Assembly (NCBI GenBank): GCA_021399445.1
Contig: JAJTUQ010000001.1
Coordinates: 1,302,001 to 1,366,000 of the forward strand
DNA: 64,000 nt
Origin: Xylogone sp. PMI_703
Taxonomy: Eukaryota; Ascomycota; Leotiomycetes
Direction: 5' to 3'
Shown here: positions 22,827-33,885 of the stretch, piece after piece
Numbering within the stretch: position 1 is the stretch's first letter
How the letters are laid out: each line of letters starts with the position of its first letter
The notes under the pieces: generated by a model
Database searches by the model: none
What the model was told of the DNA's origin: nothing
What the model saw: only the letters and a program-made list of their open reading frames with translations
Translations under genes and position numbers: made by a program

Positions 22827-24848
22827 TTTGATACTAGCAAAGATAAGGTGCGACAAAATTGTTTAGGCAATTAATATGGATGAGTGTATTTTCAATGGTT
22901 TCTCTATTACATTAAGGAGAGGAAATAGGAAACATATTTATATAGTAGGCGACTGAGTCGAAGCCACAACTATCGTGCAGTTAGAAAATGGTAGGGCGAA
23001 GCTGCTATCTCTAGCGCTGACTCAAGATGGCTCATACTGATGGGGCCGATATCAAAGGCGCAATCGAGTTTTAGAATACCACTGGTCTCACCACTTAGTC
23101 TGGAATATTTATTAATTGTATGGTTGTGGATTCAAAGTTAGTCGTGCTCATAAAGAGTCATACTGTGCAAGTGACACAGACCTGAGAGTTAAAAAATTAG
23201 GGACGAGAACGATAAATGGCCGTTTCAATCTTGTATCAAGTATAATTGCCCTTTGCTGGTTATTCAATTGACCTCAATTCCGTCAGTAACTTTGAGTTAG
23301 TGTCAATTTGCCTATTGCTCCTAATTCTCCTCATAGTCCAACTGGCAACATGTTCTCTATTAATGCTATAGGACAACTATCCAAACGTAGAGCTATCCGG
23401 TTAAAATGAAGAAATGATTAACGAAGAATAGCAGAAACCCTCTAAAGAAATTACCCTCACGCATCAGATTCAAGTATATCCATAGATAGTCCTCCCAGAC
23501 TCTCTATCTGCTATAAATCTCCAAAGAAGTCAATTTAAGCTTCGCACGTGCACACGGCCTCTCAACCCACCTAGAACACCCCAATTGGAAACCCCCTTGT
23601 CAAGATAATTAATTTCCATCAAAGCTCAGGGCTGTGGGTAGTCGCGGTTTAACTTAGGATATTGCCCAGGGTGTGGGGTGGAATACGGGGTAGAGCGGAA
23701 TATCCGAATACCCAGGCGAGGGTATGGGAAATACCATTAAGAATCCCTGAAGAGCCAAGAAAGCTCCAAGAAGGGCCCAAGAAAGGTCCAAGATACATTA
23801 CCAAATCAATACTTCCGCATAAGGAAGCTGGTAATGGAAATGGCGTAGGTGTTAACAGGTCATATTTTTTCTTGGAATCCAAATACGAATGGTCTTGTGT
23901 CTGGTGCTGTCATTGGCTAATTTATCCAGAGTTAGTATTACCGCACGGATAACAAGTTTTGTGGAAGTAGGAAATGTACTAGTTGTTAAAGTACAGCTGA
24001 AGGGGAATCCGGATATGCTGAGTATATGGTTTTTTTTGAATCTAGGGACTAGAATGAGGCATTGTGTTTAGAATACTGGATCACGTCAAGAGTGCACGTT
24101 GGGTTTATACTACACTGAGAAAACTGAAGTCCCCAAACCACACGGTGTCCTCGGTCACTGGAGCAGGTAAATTACATTGCAGAACATAATACACACCTCG
24201 AATCTTATTATACTTAAGCATAAACAGTATTTCTCCAGGACTCGTCTCTATATCCCATTAAACCATCAGTATATCAAATCGCAATCCCTTGAGATCAGCA
24301 TACCTACGTAGATGTTTCCCGCTCGCCAAGTAGTGCGCGATGGTTATCGCGTGTGTGGATATTCGAGTGTTTCCTTCCCCACGGGGGGCTTTAGGGAGGG
24401 TTGAGTCTTCTGGTTAGGTTACCCGACTGTGCGTCTGGAGAAGGTGGCTGGGGTGAGCTGGTACGGATCTTGACGCTAGCTAGCTATGGGATTATGGCGA
24501 AGCGTTGGAAGAGTATATGAACTAGACATAGACAAATTGGTGCTGCGGCTTGAGATGAGTTTGAGCGTTCATTGTGGGTGTTAAAATCGTTGTCTAGAAA
24601 GTGTTTCTTGCATGATATGTGCTTGAGCAGGCTTCTTTTAAGGATTACGGTTCTTACGTCGTGGTATTGCACCTCTCATCTGAAAAGGATTCTGTAAGGA
24701 TCCAAGAAGTGGAACTTTCATTCTGGTATCAATATCTCATCTAAAGATGCTCAACATGCAGCAGACTAAACTAAAATATACATCCCACCCATCCTTAACC
24801 CATACCTCGTACATACATGCAACATTACTCAAAAGGGAGAGACAAGAA
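22827..24848. other. intergenic, no supported gene
   Basis: 2 kb, AT-rich. At 23735-23795 the plus strand has a run of imperfect CCAAGAA/CCCAAGAAA units. A 96-codon ORF at 23662-23952 (plus) overlaps that run, is matched by an ORF on the other strand, and has no domain. The last ~100 bp are the PTR2 3' UTR. Confidence 0.55.
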
Positions 24849-26875
24849 TTAAGCAGCCGTTATAGTTTCTAGAGCCTGCTTCTCGTTTGGTGTAGCGGAA
24901 CCCTTCTCAGATTCCTTGTCAGATCCGTCAGAGTGCTTCTCGTCAATATCCTTGCCCAAAACAGCATTGTCTTGTTCAATGCGCTCATGGTAGTCCTCGT
25001 TACTGGTAAGAGTGAATTCTTCCTTATCAATATCTCTGTAGAGGAAGTAGAAGATAATAGTCAGGACGAGACCGATGATGGTTGGAGCTCCAAAGTCCCA
25101 GGTAATATAAGGGTCTTTGATAACACTAGAGCAGGCGAGGCCGATGGCGTAAGCAATGGCGGTGTTGAAGAGGTTAAGAGCGGAGACAAGACCACGCATG
25201 TTCTTGGGGGCACGGGAATAGGCAATACCATATGCAGGGACGTTGACGAAGAGTTCTGAAATACCACCAATAGCGAATGGGATAGCCATCCACCAAATGG
25301 AGATATCGGAAACAAGAGAAACGCCATCAGCATCAACGCAGGTAGCGCTAGAGCCATATTTCCCGCAAGGTCCCTTCTTGTAGGCGTAGTAGTTGAGAAT
25401 GGTGTATGCAGCACCGCCCATGGTGGACAGAAAGAGACCAGTGGTGATACGAGCAACTGGGCCGTAGTGGACTCCCCATCTACGGAGCAGTGGGTAGAGA
25501 CCATAGTTCAGGACCGGAGCCATAACAATGATGCTAAGGGAGTTGAAGTTGGAGATAACATCGTTAGGAACACCGTTGGTGGTCAACATGGTGCTGAGAG
25601 CATTTGCCGCACCGCCGAGACCATTATCGTTGATGTACTGGATAGGGAAGAAGCAGAAGATGCCGGTGGCCTGGAAGGCGCGTCTGACATCCTCGACGAA
25701 GTCGTCGTTCCATGGAACCTGAATTGGGTTACTAGATTTGGCGATATTGGATGGCTTGGCGGGCTCAAAGAAACCACCCTTAAAGATCTTCATGAAACCA
25801 CCACGCTTCAGGCAGATTCGCAGAATATGCATGACGTTGGTAAGGTCACTTCCTCCAGGTTTGTGGAGGATGAGGCGTGGCTTCAACCACCACAGAAGGG
25901 GGACGAGAGGAAGATAGAGTAGAAGGGGAAGGAGGAAGGAGAGCCACCATCCAACGTATTTCTCAGTGTAGGAGGTGGCAACGTTCATAAAACCGCCAAC
26001 GTTGATCAGGAGATAGAACCAGAGCATGACACGCTCAGTTGTATGCTCTGGATCCTCAATGACCTTTTCGCCGGATTTCAACGTCTTGGTGACTGCAACC
26101 TTGTTCTTCATTTGGTCAAGCAAGATTGGTGAAATGCAGGGTTTGAACATTGCTATAGAAATGTCAACTCACTGAATTACAACGGCTGAATTTTGTGATC
26201 AAACTTACCAGCACCTATAGCCAAAATATAGATACTCAGGAAGTAGGGTATCTTGGCATTTCCATTGGCAAGAAGATCTTTTGCACCGGCCGCAACCATA
26301 AGCACATGAGCAAGACCAAAGACAGCAACACCATAGCAGACGAGCTTGAATCGGCCAGTACGGGTATCGGCGATATAGCCAAAGATAAGAGGAAGAGCAT
26401 ATGCCAACATGGAGAAGGATTGAGAGACGGCAGTAGCCTTGACAGTTCCCATTCCAAGAGCACCGGCAGTTTGCTGCGTTCCTCGTGGAGGAGCTCCATA
26501 TCCGTTACCTCCAACGGGTAATGGGCGGTTGACGTAGTTGGAGATTAAAGGTGAGACGCCATAGTAGGAAGCACGCTCGGCGAACTCGACAGCACAGATG
26601 ACATAGGCAACGGTTGGAAGCTTGCCTGGCACACGACGAAGGGTCCTCTTCTCATCTTCGGTAGGCTCTTGGGGATTGTGAGCGGTAGGAAGTCCATCTT
26701 GGAGGTCAGTATCTGCATGGACTAGTTCATTTCCATCGACGGCGATATGGGCCTCAGCGCCGAGGATGGATTGGGCATCAGCGGTGATGTTCTCTCTGGT
26801 TGCTATTGAATACTGTTAACAGATGGTCCATATACGAGATGATGCCTTTAGAGATGCATCAAGACACTCACCCAT
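24849..26875 (-). CDS. PTR2: PTR2-family proton/peptide symporter
   Basis: Plasma-membrane POT/PTR transporter importing di- and tripeptides with protons. Exons: 26875-26872, 26802-26209, 26152-24849; 1902 nt, 633 aa. The first coding exon is only ATG plus G; the splice to CAACC gives MATRENITADAQS. Family marks: EDEKRTLRRVPGKLP before TM1; VEFAERASYYGVSPLISNYV, the E-x-x-E-R-x-x-Y-Y-G proton/peptide motif region of TM1; YIADTRTGRFK; FCFFPIQYINDNGL; SELFVNVPAYGIAYSRAPKNMRG. The C-terminal tail is hydrophilic and acidic. About 12 helices and normal length. No nitrogen-response site could be assigned with confidence. Confidence 0.95.
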
Positions 26876-29800
26876 CGTTACTCAGTACCCAGTTGGTTTT
26901 AATCAAGAGGGTGAATTGACAAAGAGTTGAGAGTATCGTCCCTGGGGAATCGAGAAACATTGGGGGGCCATGAACCATTTATGTTCTGGAGAAGCTCCCC
27001 ACTGGGGCTCCTGGAGAATGCATGTACGCATCCACCAGGTCTTTCCCGGACTGGAGGCTATTGTCTCCATGAGCCAGGGTTCTCAGAGAAAATAGACTCG
27101 CTCCAGCCAGCCGGGGGAACCGATGCTCGAACAAGCAGCTGATAAGAGTACCAAGCCTGGGCGTGGAAGATTGGCTGTCTCTCAGCAAGTTCTTCACGCC
27201 TTTCAACGATTGTCTCAAGCAAACGGAATAGCTAGAAGGTAGCGTATCAGGCATGTCTTGCAACCAGCTAGCATGACCGGGCTCGAGCCGGGCATATCAG
27301 CCAAGAACCACAGCATTGGGACGAGATGAAGAAAAATGGAGCACCCTGGAGGCTGTCATATCTTGAGAGCCGGGCCAATGCTCTCGATCTGGAAGGTGGT
27401 AATGTTGCCAAGCGCGCCGAGTGCCACCGGTTGCGCTTGGGAGCTGTCTGCTCAAGGCCAGGGGCAAATTTTGTTGGAGAAACGAAGCCGTAAGCTTGAG
27501 TCGCCAGGGCGAGACTGCCGACAACCGCCAGAGTCGCCGGGGCGAATTCCAGGGCAGCGGTTGGTGCAAATATCCGCGCCATGGGCCTGGATTTGCGGGG
27601 AGGCGAACGGCGGGAGGGGCGGTCGCGTTGCTGGTGTCCCTGGCCCCCCTGAGATCCCAACGGCAAATGGATTCAATCAGATCGGTGGTTCCCGATGTAT
27701 CTTTGGTCATTCGCATGCAAACACCGTGTATACATGCGTATGAAAGGCACCTATGCAAAGATTTCTACATCACACAGTTACTAAAATGTCATGCATGATG
27801 TAGATTTGTCGTACATTCTGCGTGTCCCTTTTCGATAAGGCTTCGACCTGTATTTCTCTCGCAATCTGTTCGTAACATTGTACTGCACTCTCTGCTATGC
27901 AACGGAGACACACTCCGGGCTGTCACTGGACTGCACGGGCGTATCGGTATCGTGTAATCTCGTCTGCACGCCACAGCCGTGAACCGCAATCATCGCGCCT
28001 TTTGGCCATCGGGATAACTATCAAGGGCGGCGGTTGTGGTTATCTTAACCAGCTGCCTAATTCGGCGACTCAGCCTTGGTCCGTTACTGGGCAGCCTCGG
28101 CAGCCTTGGCACGTAAGAATATGAAGCACCGCCGCCTGTGCAAAGCGTTCTCCGAGTCCAAAGCGGGTTGATTGGAGGTCAACCAAACAGACGCCATCTG
28201 ATTATCAGCCTTCCTCACCCTGCCCACGGCCATCCCGCCAGGCTGAAAATCGCTTCCACCGTCTTTCCAGAATGTTTCTTCCCTCTCCTTGTACATGGTA
28301 GAGCCGACTCTGGCGAGCGAGGATAACCATGTGAACATGTTTGCTCTTGTAGTTGTTCCAGGCCGGTGTGATTGAGCTTGCCACGTGCCTGCTGGATCGT
28401 ACCGGTAGCTTCTTACAGTAGTGGTTGCTCTAGCCCAGGTCGTCCGAGGGTCCGCACCCTTAGACCGGTGCTGTACTAGCCAAAAGAAAAAAAATCCTCC
28501 GAGATATCTCGCCACCGCACAATCGCCCCTGTTTGTATGTCATTTCCTCGGACATTCATGGACCATAATCACCAGATGAGGTATCCTATACTCCCTTGCT
28601 GACTTGTAACGAGTATTATCAGAAAATAACAACACGATTTCCTGTGGTTGATAACCAGGACTTAGCCATCACCAGTCAAATGCCCCAGTTTCATCCCTTG
28701 GGAAAGAAAAAGAGATGGTTTCTCCTTCATTCGCCGTGACTGACTCTTGTCAGTTCTCCACCGCCCATTCACACCCCGGAAGGCCCGAAAAGAAACGAGA
28801 CACTAAGACCTATCATCTCTTACAAAGATCATTCTCCTTGTGTTTGCCCCAGTATGGCGACATTCTCACCATCGCACCTAGCTCAGTCGACTATTGGTTT
28901 TGTGGTCAGATGCTCCATTGCCCAAATCGTATTTCCGGCGAGCACTGTGCAACAGCGGAGATTTGTGCGTAACCACTAACTTGGTTCTCTTTGCATCGCT
29001 TCTCTCCTGGCGGATTAGCTCAAGCTCGGTGTTTGATCGTAAGGATAGTAATGGGCAATGAGCAATCCTTTGATACTTTTGACAACCATACAGCGAAGTC
29101 AAGTATCCCAAGAAAGAGTTGTCGGAGAAAAAAAGCTGACGCAGTATCACAACTGTGGGTTTCCATCCGTGGTGGAAAACAGTTCATGCGGGTTGTGCAT
29201 CCCTTGCCCTATCATTGTCTGGCACTAGACCCGAGCAGCCAGCCAATCATTACTGTGCAGCCCAAACGAACGCATGGCCTTTTAGCTCCCGGTCCTCCCC
29301 TTAACTAGGCGCATAGTAATACTGACCTCAACTCGACAATTTTGAGCGACCTCAAAGCCCATCATTTGAACAACATTTTTGAAGATCCATTTTTTGTACC
29401 CACCTACCTGCAACTTTCATGTATCTAATTTAAGTTATCTTAGTGCTCCACTGCTCCGTGCTGTAATCGCAATTAGAAATAAGAGAATCTATCCAATCGA
29501 CAGCACATAGATAGTTAACGTAAGAGATCTTAAATTTCTGGTGCATCTGTAGTTCCGAACAGTGTCCGATTATGATGTGTCCTTTGCTTCGCGGTGAAGA
29601 GTACCGGTATCTAGCACAATTGGCCTATTATTATTGATAAAGGCCATTATCCATACTCTTTCGGGATGGCTTTAGAATGACTAACGAAACACTTAAAGAT
29701 CGCGTTATGTTATGTTTCGCATTATGCCCTCGTTCTTGTTTTCTGCGAATGGTGTCTAGGTCAAAACAATATCGTACAAGCCTCAGACTTTAAAGTATAC

Positions 29801-30067
29801 CTCCAAGATTCCCAGGCAGATTGGTAGATATGAATCTGACCACAATTTAATGAGAAGGCTATGCACGAAGTGAACTGTCTTGAACAATCATGAGATATAA
29901 CTTCAGAATAAAAGGATTCTAACCACGACAAAAACTCTGATTACTATATGGTAAAACTAGAAACACAAGAAACAAATGTAACCAACTACAAAAGGGAGCC
30001 AGCCCTTTCAATATCTACAAAGTCAGGGAGTCCGTATCAACAGGTGATGATGCAAAAATATAATTTT
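26876..30067. other. 3.2 kb gene-free region upstream of PTR2
   Basis: No supported gene. 26930-28450 is noticeably more GC-rich than average, with a second open-in-all-frames stretch at 27260-27680 and a palindrome GGCTCGAGCC near 27283. ORFs of up to 153 codons here lie on both strands over the same bases, and some lack an ATG, so I treat them as chance. 28500-30050 is AT-rich. The segment next to 26875 should be the PTR2 promoter; the length suggests an extended regulatory region or eroded sequence. Confidence 0.5.
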
Positions 30068-30149
30068 CGACGCAGAACGGATTCGAACCGTTGCCCCCGA
30101 AGGGATGTGATTTCTAGTCACACGCATTAGACCACTCTGCCACTGCGCC
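30068..30149 (-). tRNA. tRNA-Ser(AGA): tRNA-Ser (anticodon AGA)
   Basis: 82 nt on the minus strand without intron. The acceptor stem GGCGCAG pairs with CTGCGTC (one G-U). The anticodon loop CTAGAAA within TGTGA/TCACA gives AGA, reading UCU/UCC. A long variable arm (class II) with CCC...GGG fits serine, and the T-arm is ACGG-TTCGAAT-CCGT type. Discriminator G73 is standard for serine. A minus-strand T5 Pol III terminator is at 30058-30054. Confidence 0.95.
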
Positions 30150-30211
30150 CATTCGCTTAAAGCGCAACGAGAAATAATCAACCACTTGCCTGATAAAATC
30201 CGATATTGGCC

Positions 30212-30958
30212 TCATATTGGTTGACAGTTAAAACCTCTTATGCCCGCGTTGCTAGAATAGTGTCCCTTGCATCCATCGAATTGCGCCCCTACTTCTATGA
30301 AATTGGTGTCGGTTTCCCTATGTTGCCCTTTGCCGTATTCATCATGGATTTCAACTTCATTGTCGTCAATATAATCCGGAGCCGTGCCATTCATCATCAT
30401 ATCGACGTATGCAAGAAGGTTATGGATTCGAATATAGCGGCTCTCACGGCTCATATAGATTGATCCATTGTGAGGAAGTAATCCGCTATTCCCACCCCGG
30501 GTGTCTCCAAGCTCGGACATGGCGCATCCCGAGTATGAGTCCTCCGTTGATTCCAAGTATCTTTCCATCATATAACTAATAGGTCCTTGAGATTGGAGGT
30601 GGATAGACGTTTTCTCGTGTATGGAGAGTGCTATAGAAATCACTAGTTAAGTAATGTAGCTAGACGAGAATAACTATGAGTAGAAAGTCTCTATGGCCGT
30701 AGTGATATTCGCATTACCTTGTAGCGCTAGCTTGGTTATTGTCGGAACTTCGTGATGTCGGAATTAATTTTCTATGACAAACCAGATAAAATTCCACAAG
30801 GTCTTTGTGGAAATGCTTTCGTCTGGGTAGAGAGGCGTGGAGAGGCGTGGAGAGACGCGGAGAGGGGTGGATTGTTCAGATTCTCGGATAGAGTAAACGT
30901 AAGTTACGTTTTGTCCTGAAATTTGAAGATCAAGCACGAAGAGGGATGTGGATGCCAT
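30212..30958 (-). pseudogene. possible gene or gene remnant, uncharacterised
   Basis: Two minus-strand open stretches in compatible frames. The first starts with ATG at 30958 (MASTSLFVLDLQISGQNV) and meets a TAA at about 30764. The same frame continues after the stop to a donor-like GTAATG near 30717. A plausible acceptor (ATTTCTATAG at ~30630) then leads into a 30212-30629 frame rich in acidic and polar residues (VDMMMNGTAPDYIDDNEVE) ending at 30212. Either one nonsense codon breaks a two-exon gene, or the structure differs. No homologue is recognised. The 10-bp repeat lies inside the first exon, so copy changes would shift frame. Confidence 0.25.
30831..30870. repeat. tandem repeat, 10-bp unit, four copies
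   Basis: Unit AGAGGCGTGG: copies 1 and 2 are identical, copy 3 is AGAGACGCGG and copy 4 AGAGGGGTGG, in exact register. Confidence 0.9.
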
Positions 30959-31673
30959 TTTATAAGAATACAAATACAAAGAAAACAGAGCACATGTAAT
31001 TTCCATTACCACCTGTCTCTACATCATTATGAGAATCTTCCTGGTATTCTGGCGGCATAGGCTTCATGTCGATACAAACTTGGGTCATGTTGGTCTGCCG
31101 ATGGACCAATAGGCTGGCTGCATAGCATCATCAAAGAGGTATGAAGTGCCCCATCCTTCGGCTTATCAAATTGCTGACTACCTCTAAAGATTCAAAGTTC
31201 GGTAGCCAAGTAGTGGCTGGGAGAATCACTGGTTGTCAAAAGAAGTTCAGGTAATGCAAGGAAAATCCCTCGCACTCACGTAGGGCTCGCAGCTTTCAGA
31301 TATAAACATATACCCGCAGCCAACGAAATTGATACTAAAGAGTGGCGGGCTGTGTCAGGCGGTCATCGTAAAATTCATGCTCATCCAACCAGCTATTACT
31401 TCCCGTTTCAAAATTCGTGAAATTGGGAGATAAGGATTTCAGATCGCCTGTACCACCACAGATTGTCTGGCTCTCCGTCCTGTGGCGTTATTCTAGAGGG
31501 CATGGCCACCACCTATATAAGCTTATACTCCCAACAACCCCAGCCCCATCCTTTCAGCAGCGCTGTACATTGATCAGGCTCCAATTGGTGTGGTATCACG
31601 GTGGCTCATTCTTCAAATACCCAGGCAACGCCCATTCTGTTTACCAGCCTCTTCAAACGCGACGTGTTATGCC

Positions 31674-31703
31674 GCACCCTGCCATGCACGACATGCAGGG
31701 TGC
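31674..31703. repeat. perfect inverted repeat, 9-bp arms, 12-bp loop
   Basis: Arms GCACCCTGC (31674-31682) and GCAGGGTGC (31695-31703) around CATGCACGACAT. It could form a hairpin or be a dyad protein site. It lies ~155 bp downstream of a TATATAA. Confidence 0.75.
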
Positions 31704-32450
31704 TCTGCCAACCCAACGCCTAATTGCGCACAACAGTTCTCTCACCAAAGCACCCAGAGCACGTGTTAACTCCATTCATAGACCTCTTGCCCTGCATGCC
31801 CTTCTAGCATCTTCTATCTGCTTAGACGTTCAATCTCATTGTGAAGATTGACCGTGTCCAGCCAGAACTTCATAACTACTCCACTGATAGGAAAGAACAC
31901 TAAGTGTAAGGCACTTTGAAGCCCCTTAAGGCTCCAATTGATGGCCCTTAATAGGACCGAATGAAGGCTCAGCAGATAGGGCAACCTTTAGGTGGAGAAC
32001 CGATAGTATTCGTGGAAAATTAAAGCTTAAGAGTTTGTAGCCGGTGGAAATTGGTTATTGTCAATATTGATCATCCCTTAGGAGATTTCTTGCAAGGCAC
32101 GCCGAGACTAGATCTTGGCTTCGTCAGCACCCACTATTATCTACACTAGTTACCGTCAATACACCAAGCTTGTATTAAGATAGAAGTGAGCAAGTCTCTC
32201 TTGCTTTTCAGGAGAAAATACCTCAAGTGACAATATGGCTTGAGCAGTCCAACAACGACCGATAATGACACCCCCCTGAAACAAAATAGCTGTCATTGGG
32301 CAGTTTATTTACCATAGAACTTCTTGCTTGGCTCGGAGTATAGTTGGATACGATTTAACGGTATTATTGTCTAGTCTATAATCAGATACTCGATATCTAT
32401 TCAAAAAGAACTAACATGCTAACAGAAATACAACTACACCCATATCCTTC

Positions 32451-33346
32451 TTACCAATCAAACAAAAACTCCCACTTCTTCCTAAACTCAGAAGACATAA
32501 CCCAACCACTCGGATCCCAGCTTTGGTTACCTATAACCGTAAAATTAGAAGGCGATACTAGGTCACGGCAGAATTCATCGTTGTCAATTGTTGCTGCAAA
32601 GAAAATCAGGTTATGCCTCAGTTTCGGGATTGGCAAGCAGTCAATGTATGGATGATGTAAGACATCCATCTGCAACTCTACCGGATGAAGTGGGAACGGC
32701 AAATCAGTATCGCCAGGTGGTGATCGGCGGGGTAGGGGGTTGATACACGATATTCCAAGCAGACGGCCATTGTTATAAAGAGCAGAAAAGAGAGTTTCTG
32801 TGGGCATAGTGATGAAGTAGGGATCCGTACGAGGGTGGGTATGAAAGTCTGACTGCCATGATGGGCGAGAAGTAAGGTCTCCCTGGGTCGATGATTTCGA
32901 AGCAGTATAGCTGATGCTACAATGTTAGTATGGCTAAGGTCTTCCAAACCTAGATGAGGAAATTCCACATGAGAAGATGTTAGTGACGTACTGTTGTTCA
33001 GCTTCTACTACTAGCCTATCGGGCAACGGACTTTCTATCTCGCTTGATAAAGAATGTGCCACTTTTGGAGCGATTTTAACTGGCTCAGAAGTGTCAATAC
33101 GAGTGCTCTTCTTGGCCTCGAATGCCGCTTTAGCTTCAGCAAGCCTTTTTCCTGTCCATCCCCGCCCTCTATCAGTAACAACGTTGATTATCAAACACCA
33201 TTTGACCGTTTAGGATACTTACGGCGAGCTCTTTGGGCTAATCTATCTTGAATTACTTTGCGAGACCGCGCATCTTGGACCCCAATCCAGTTATCTGCCC
33301 CTGAATATGCACGTTTTGGACCCTTCCCAGAGTCCGACTCAAGCAT
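32451..33346 (-). CDS. DUF3425 / bZIP-like transcription factor
   Basis: Exons: 33346-33223, 33151-32992, 32916-32451; 750 nt, 249 aa. The N-terminus carries the hallmark NWIGVQDARSRKVIQ leading into the basic region DRLAQRARRKRLAEAK, which is split by intron 1 (residues ~34-48). The usual invariant Asn of the bZIP basic region (N-x7-R) is Asp here (D34...R42). There is no long leucine zipper. The C-terminal half is DUF3425: DPYFITMPTETLFSALYNNG, LHHPYIDCLPIPKLRHNLI, GNQSWDPSGWVMSSEFRKKW. Such proteins are Pezizomycotina regulators, some linked to secondary metabolism or stress. Divergent from the SDR gene 539 bp away. Family call firm, DNA binding uncertain. Confidence 0.87.
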
Positions 33347-33885
33347 GGTTCCAGCCTTTCATTGATAAGGCAACTCAATAAGTTGGGTTAGCTGATGTGC
33401 TGTAATATTCATTCACGATGGTAGGGGCTTTCATGTTTGTAAAGCCGCGGCGGTAAGATGTGTGCATGAGCGGATTTAGCTCAAATCTAGAGTTATTGCC
33501 CATTTGTGATAGTTTAAATTAGCATCCCGGCGCAAGACGGCGGAAGACCGGTCCCGCTAGTTTATGACTCGCATTCAGCCAATCATCTTCAGCGTCCTTT
33601 TAACTAGGTTATTCTCTGACACCAATACCTCCAATTGTATCGCCTCATCTTATAAATCTCTTTCGAAATCGCTACGCAATACCAACGGTAGTATGGCTAC
33701 TCAAGTGCTGCTTCCAATAGAAGCTCATGATGAAACGGTAGGTCTCAATTATAAAAGCAACCATGAATTACAAATTCCACCTCGTGTTTCTCTACACTCT
33801 TCAACTGCTTCGTCAAAAATCCGTCTTGGTTATAATTCAATGACTAGTTAATATTTATTTTGCATTTCACCATCTACCTCTCAAA
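33347..33885. promoter_or_regulatory. bidirectional promoter region, DUF3425 gene / SDR gene
   Basis: 539 bp between divergent start codons. A 95-codon ATG ORF at 33564-33851 ends 34 bp before the SDR ATG and would sit in the SDR 5' leader, as a possible upstream ORF. GCGGATTTAGCTCA at 33470-33483 resembles a tRNA 5' end but no cloverleaf follows. Confidence 0.55.

Larger units (their letters stand above)
30150..32450. other. intergenic with possible gene remnant and inverted repeat
   Basis: 2.3 kb between tRNA-Ser and the DUF3425 gene. It contains the ORF pair described at 30212-30958, the 10-bp tandem repeat at 30831-30870, and a plus-strand TATATAA (31514-31520) followed by an open frame to 31851 whose first ATG is at 31670. 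That frame starts from GTG and has no domain. 31860-32450 shows nothing. Confidence 0.5.

Noticed and set aside
27278..27300. T-arm-like palindrome GGCTCGAGCC
   Set aside because: No cloverleaf can be built around it on either strand.
28084..28515. 143-codon minus ORF in the PTR2 upstream region
   Set aside because: Starts from GTG, GC-rich context open in several frames, no protein features.
31417..31851. 144-codon plus ORF after a TATA box
   Set aside because: GTG start, first ATG late, no recognisable domain; kept only as a regulatory curiosity.
33470..33483. GCGGATTTAGCTCA, identical to the start of many tRNA-Phe genes
   Set aside because: No anticodon arm, T-arm or matching acceptor 3' strand follows; the match ends after 14 nt.
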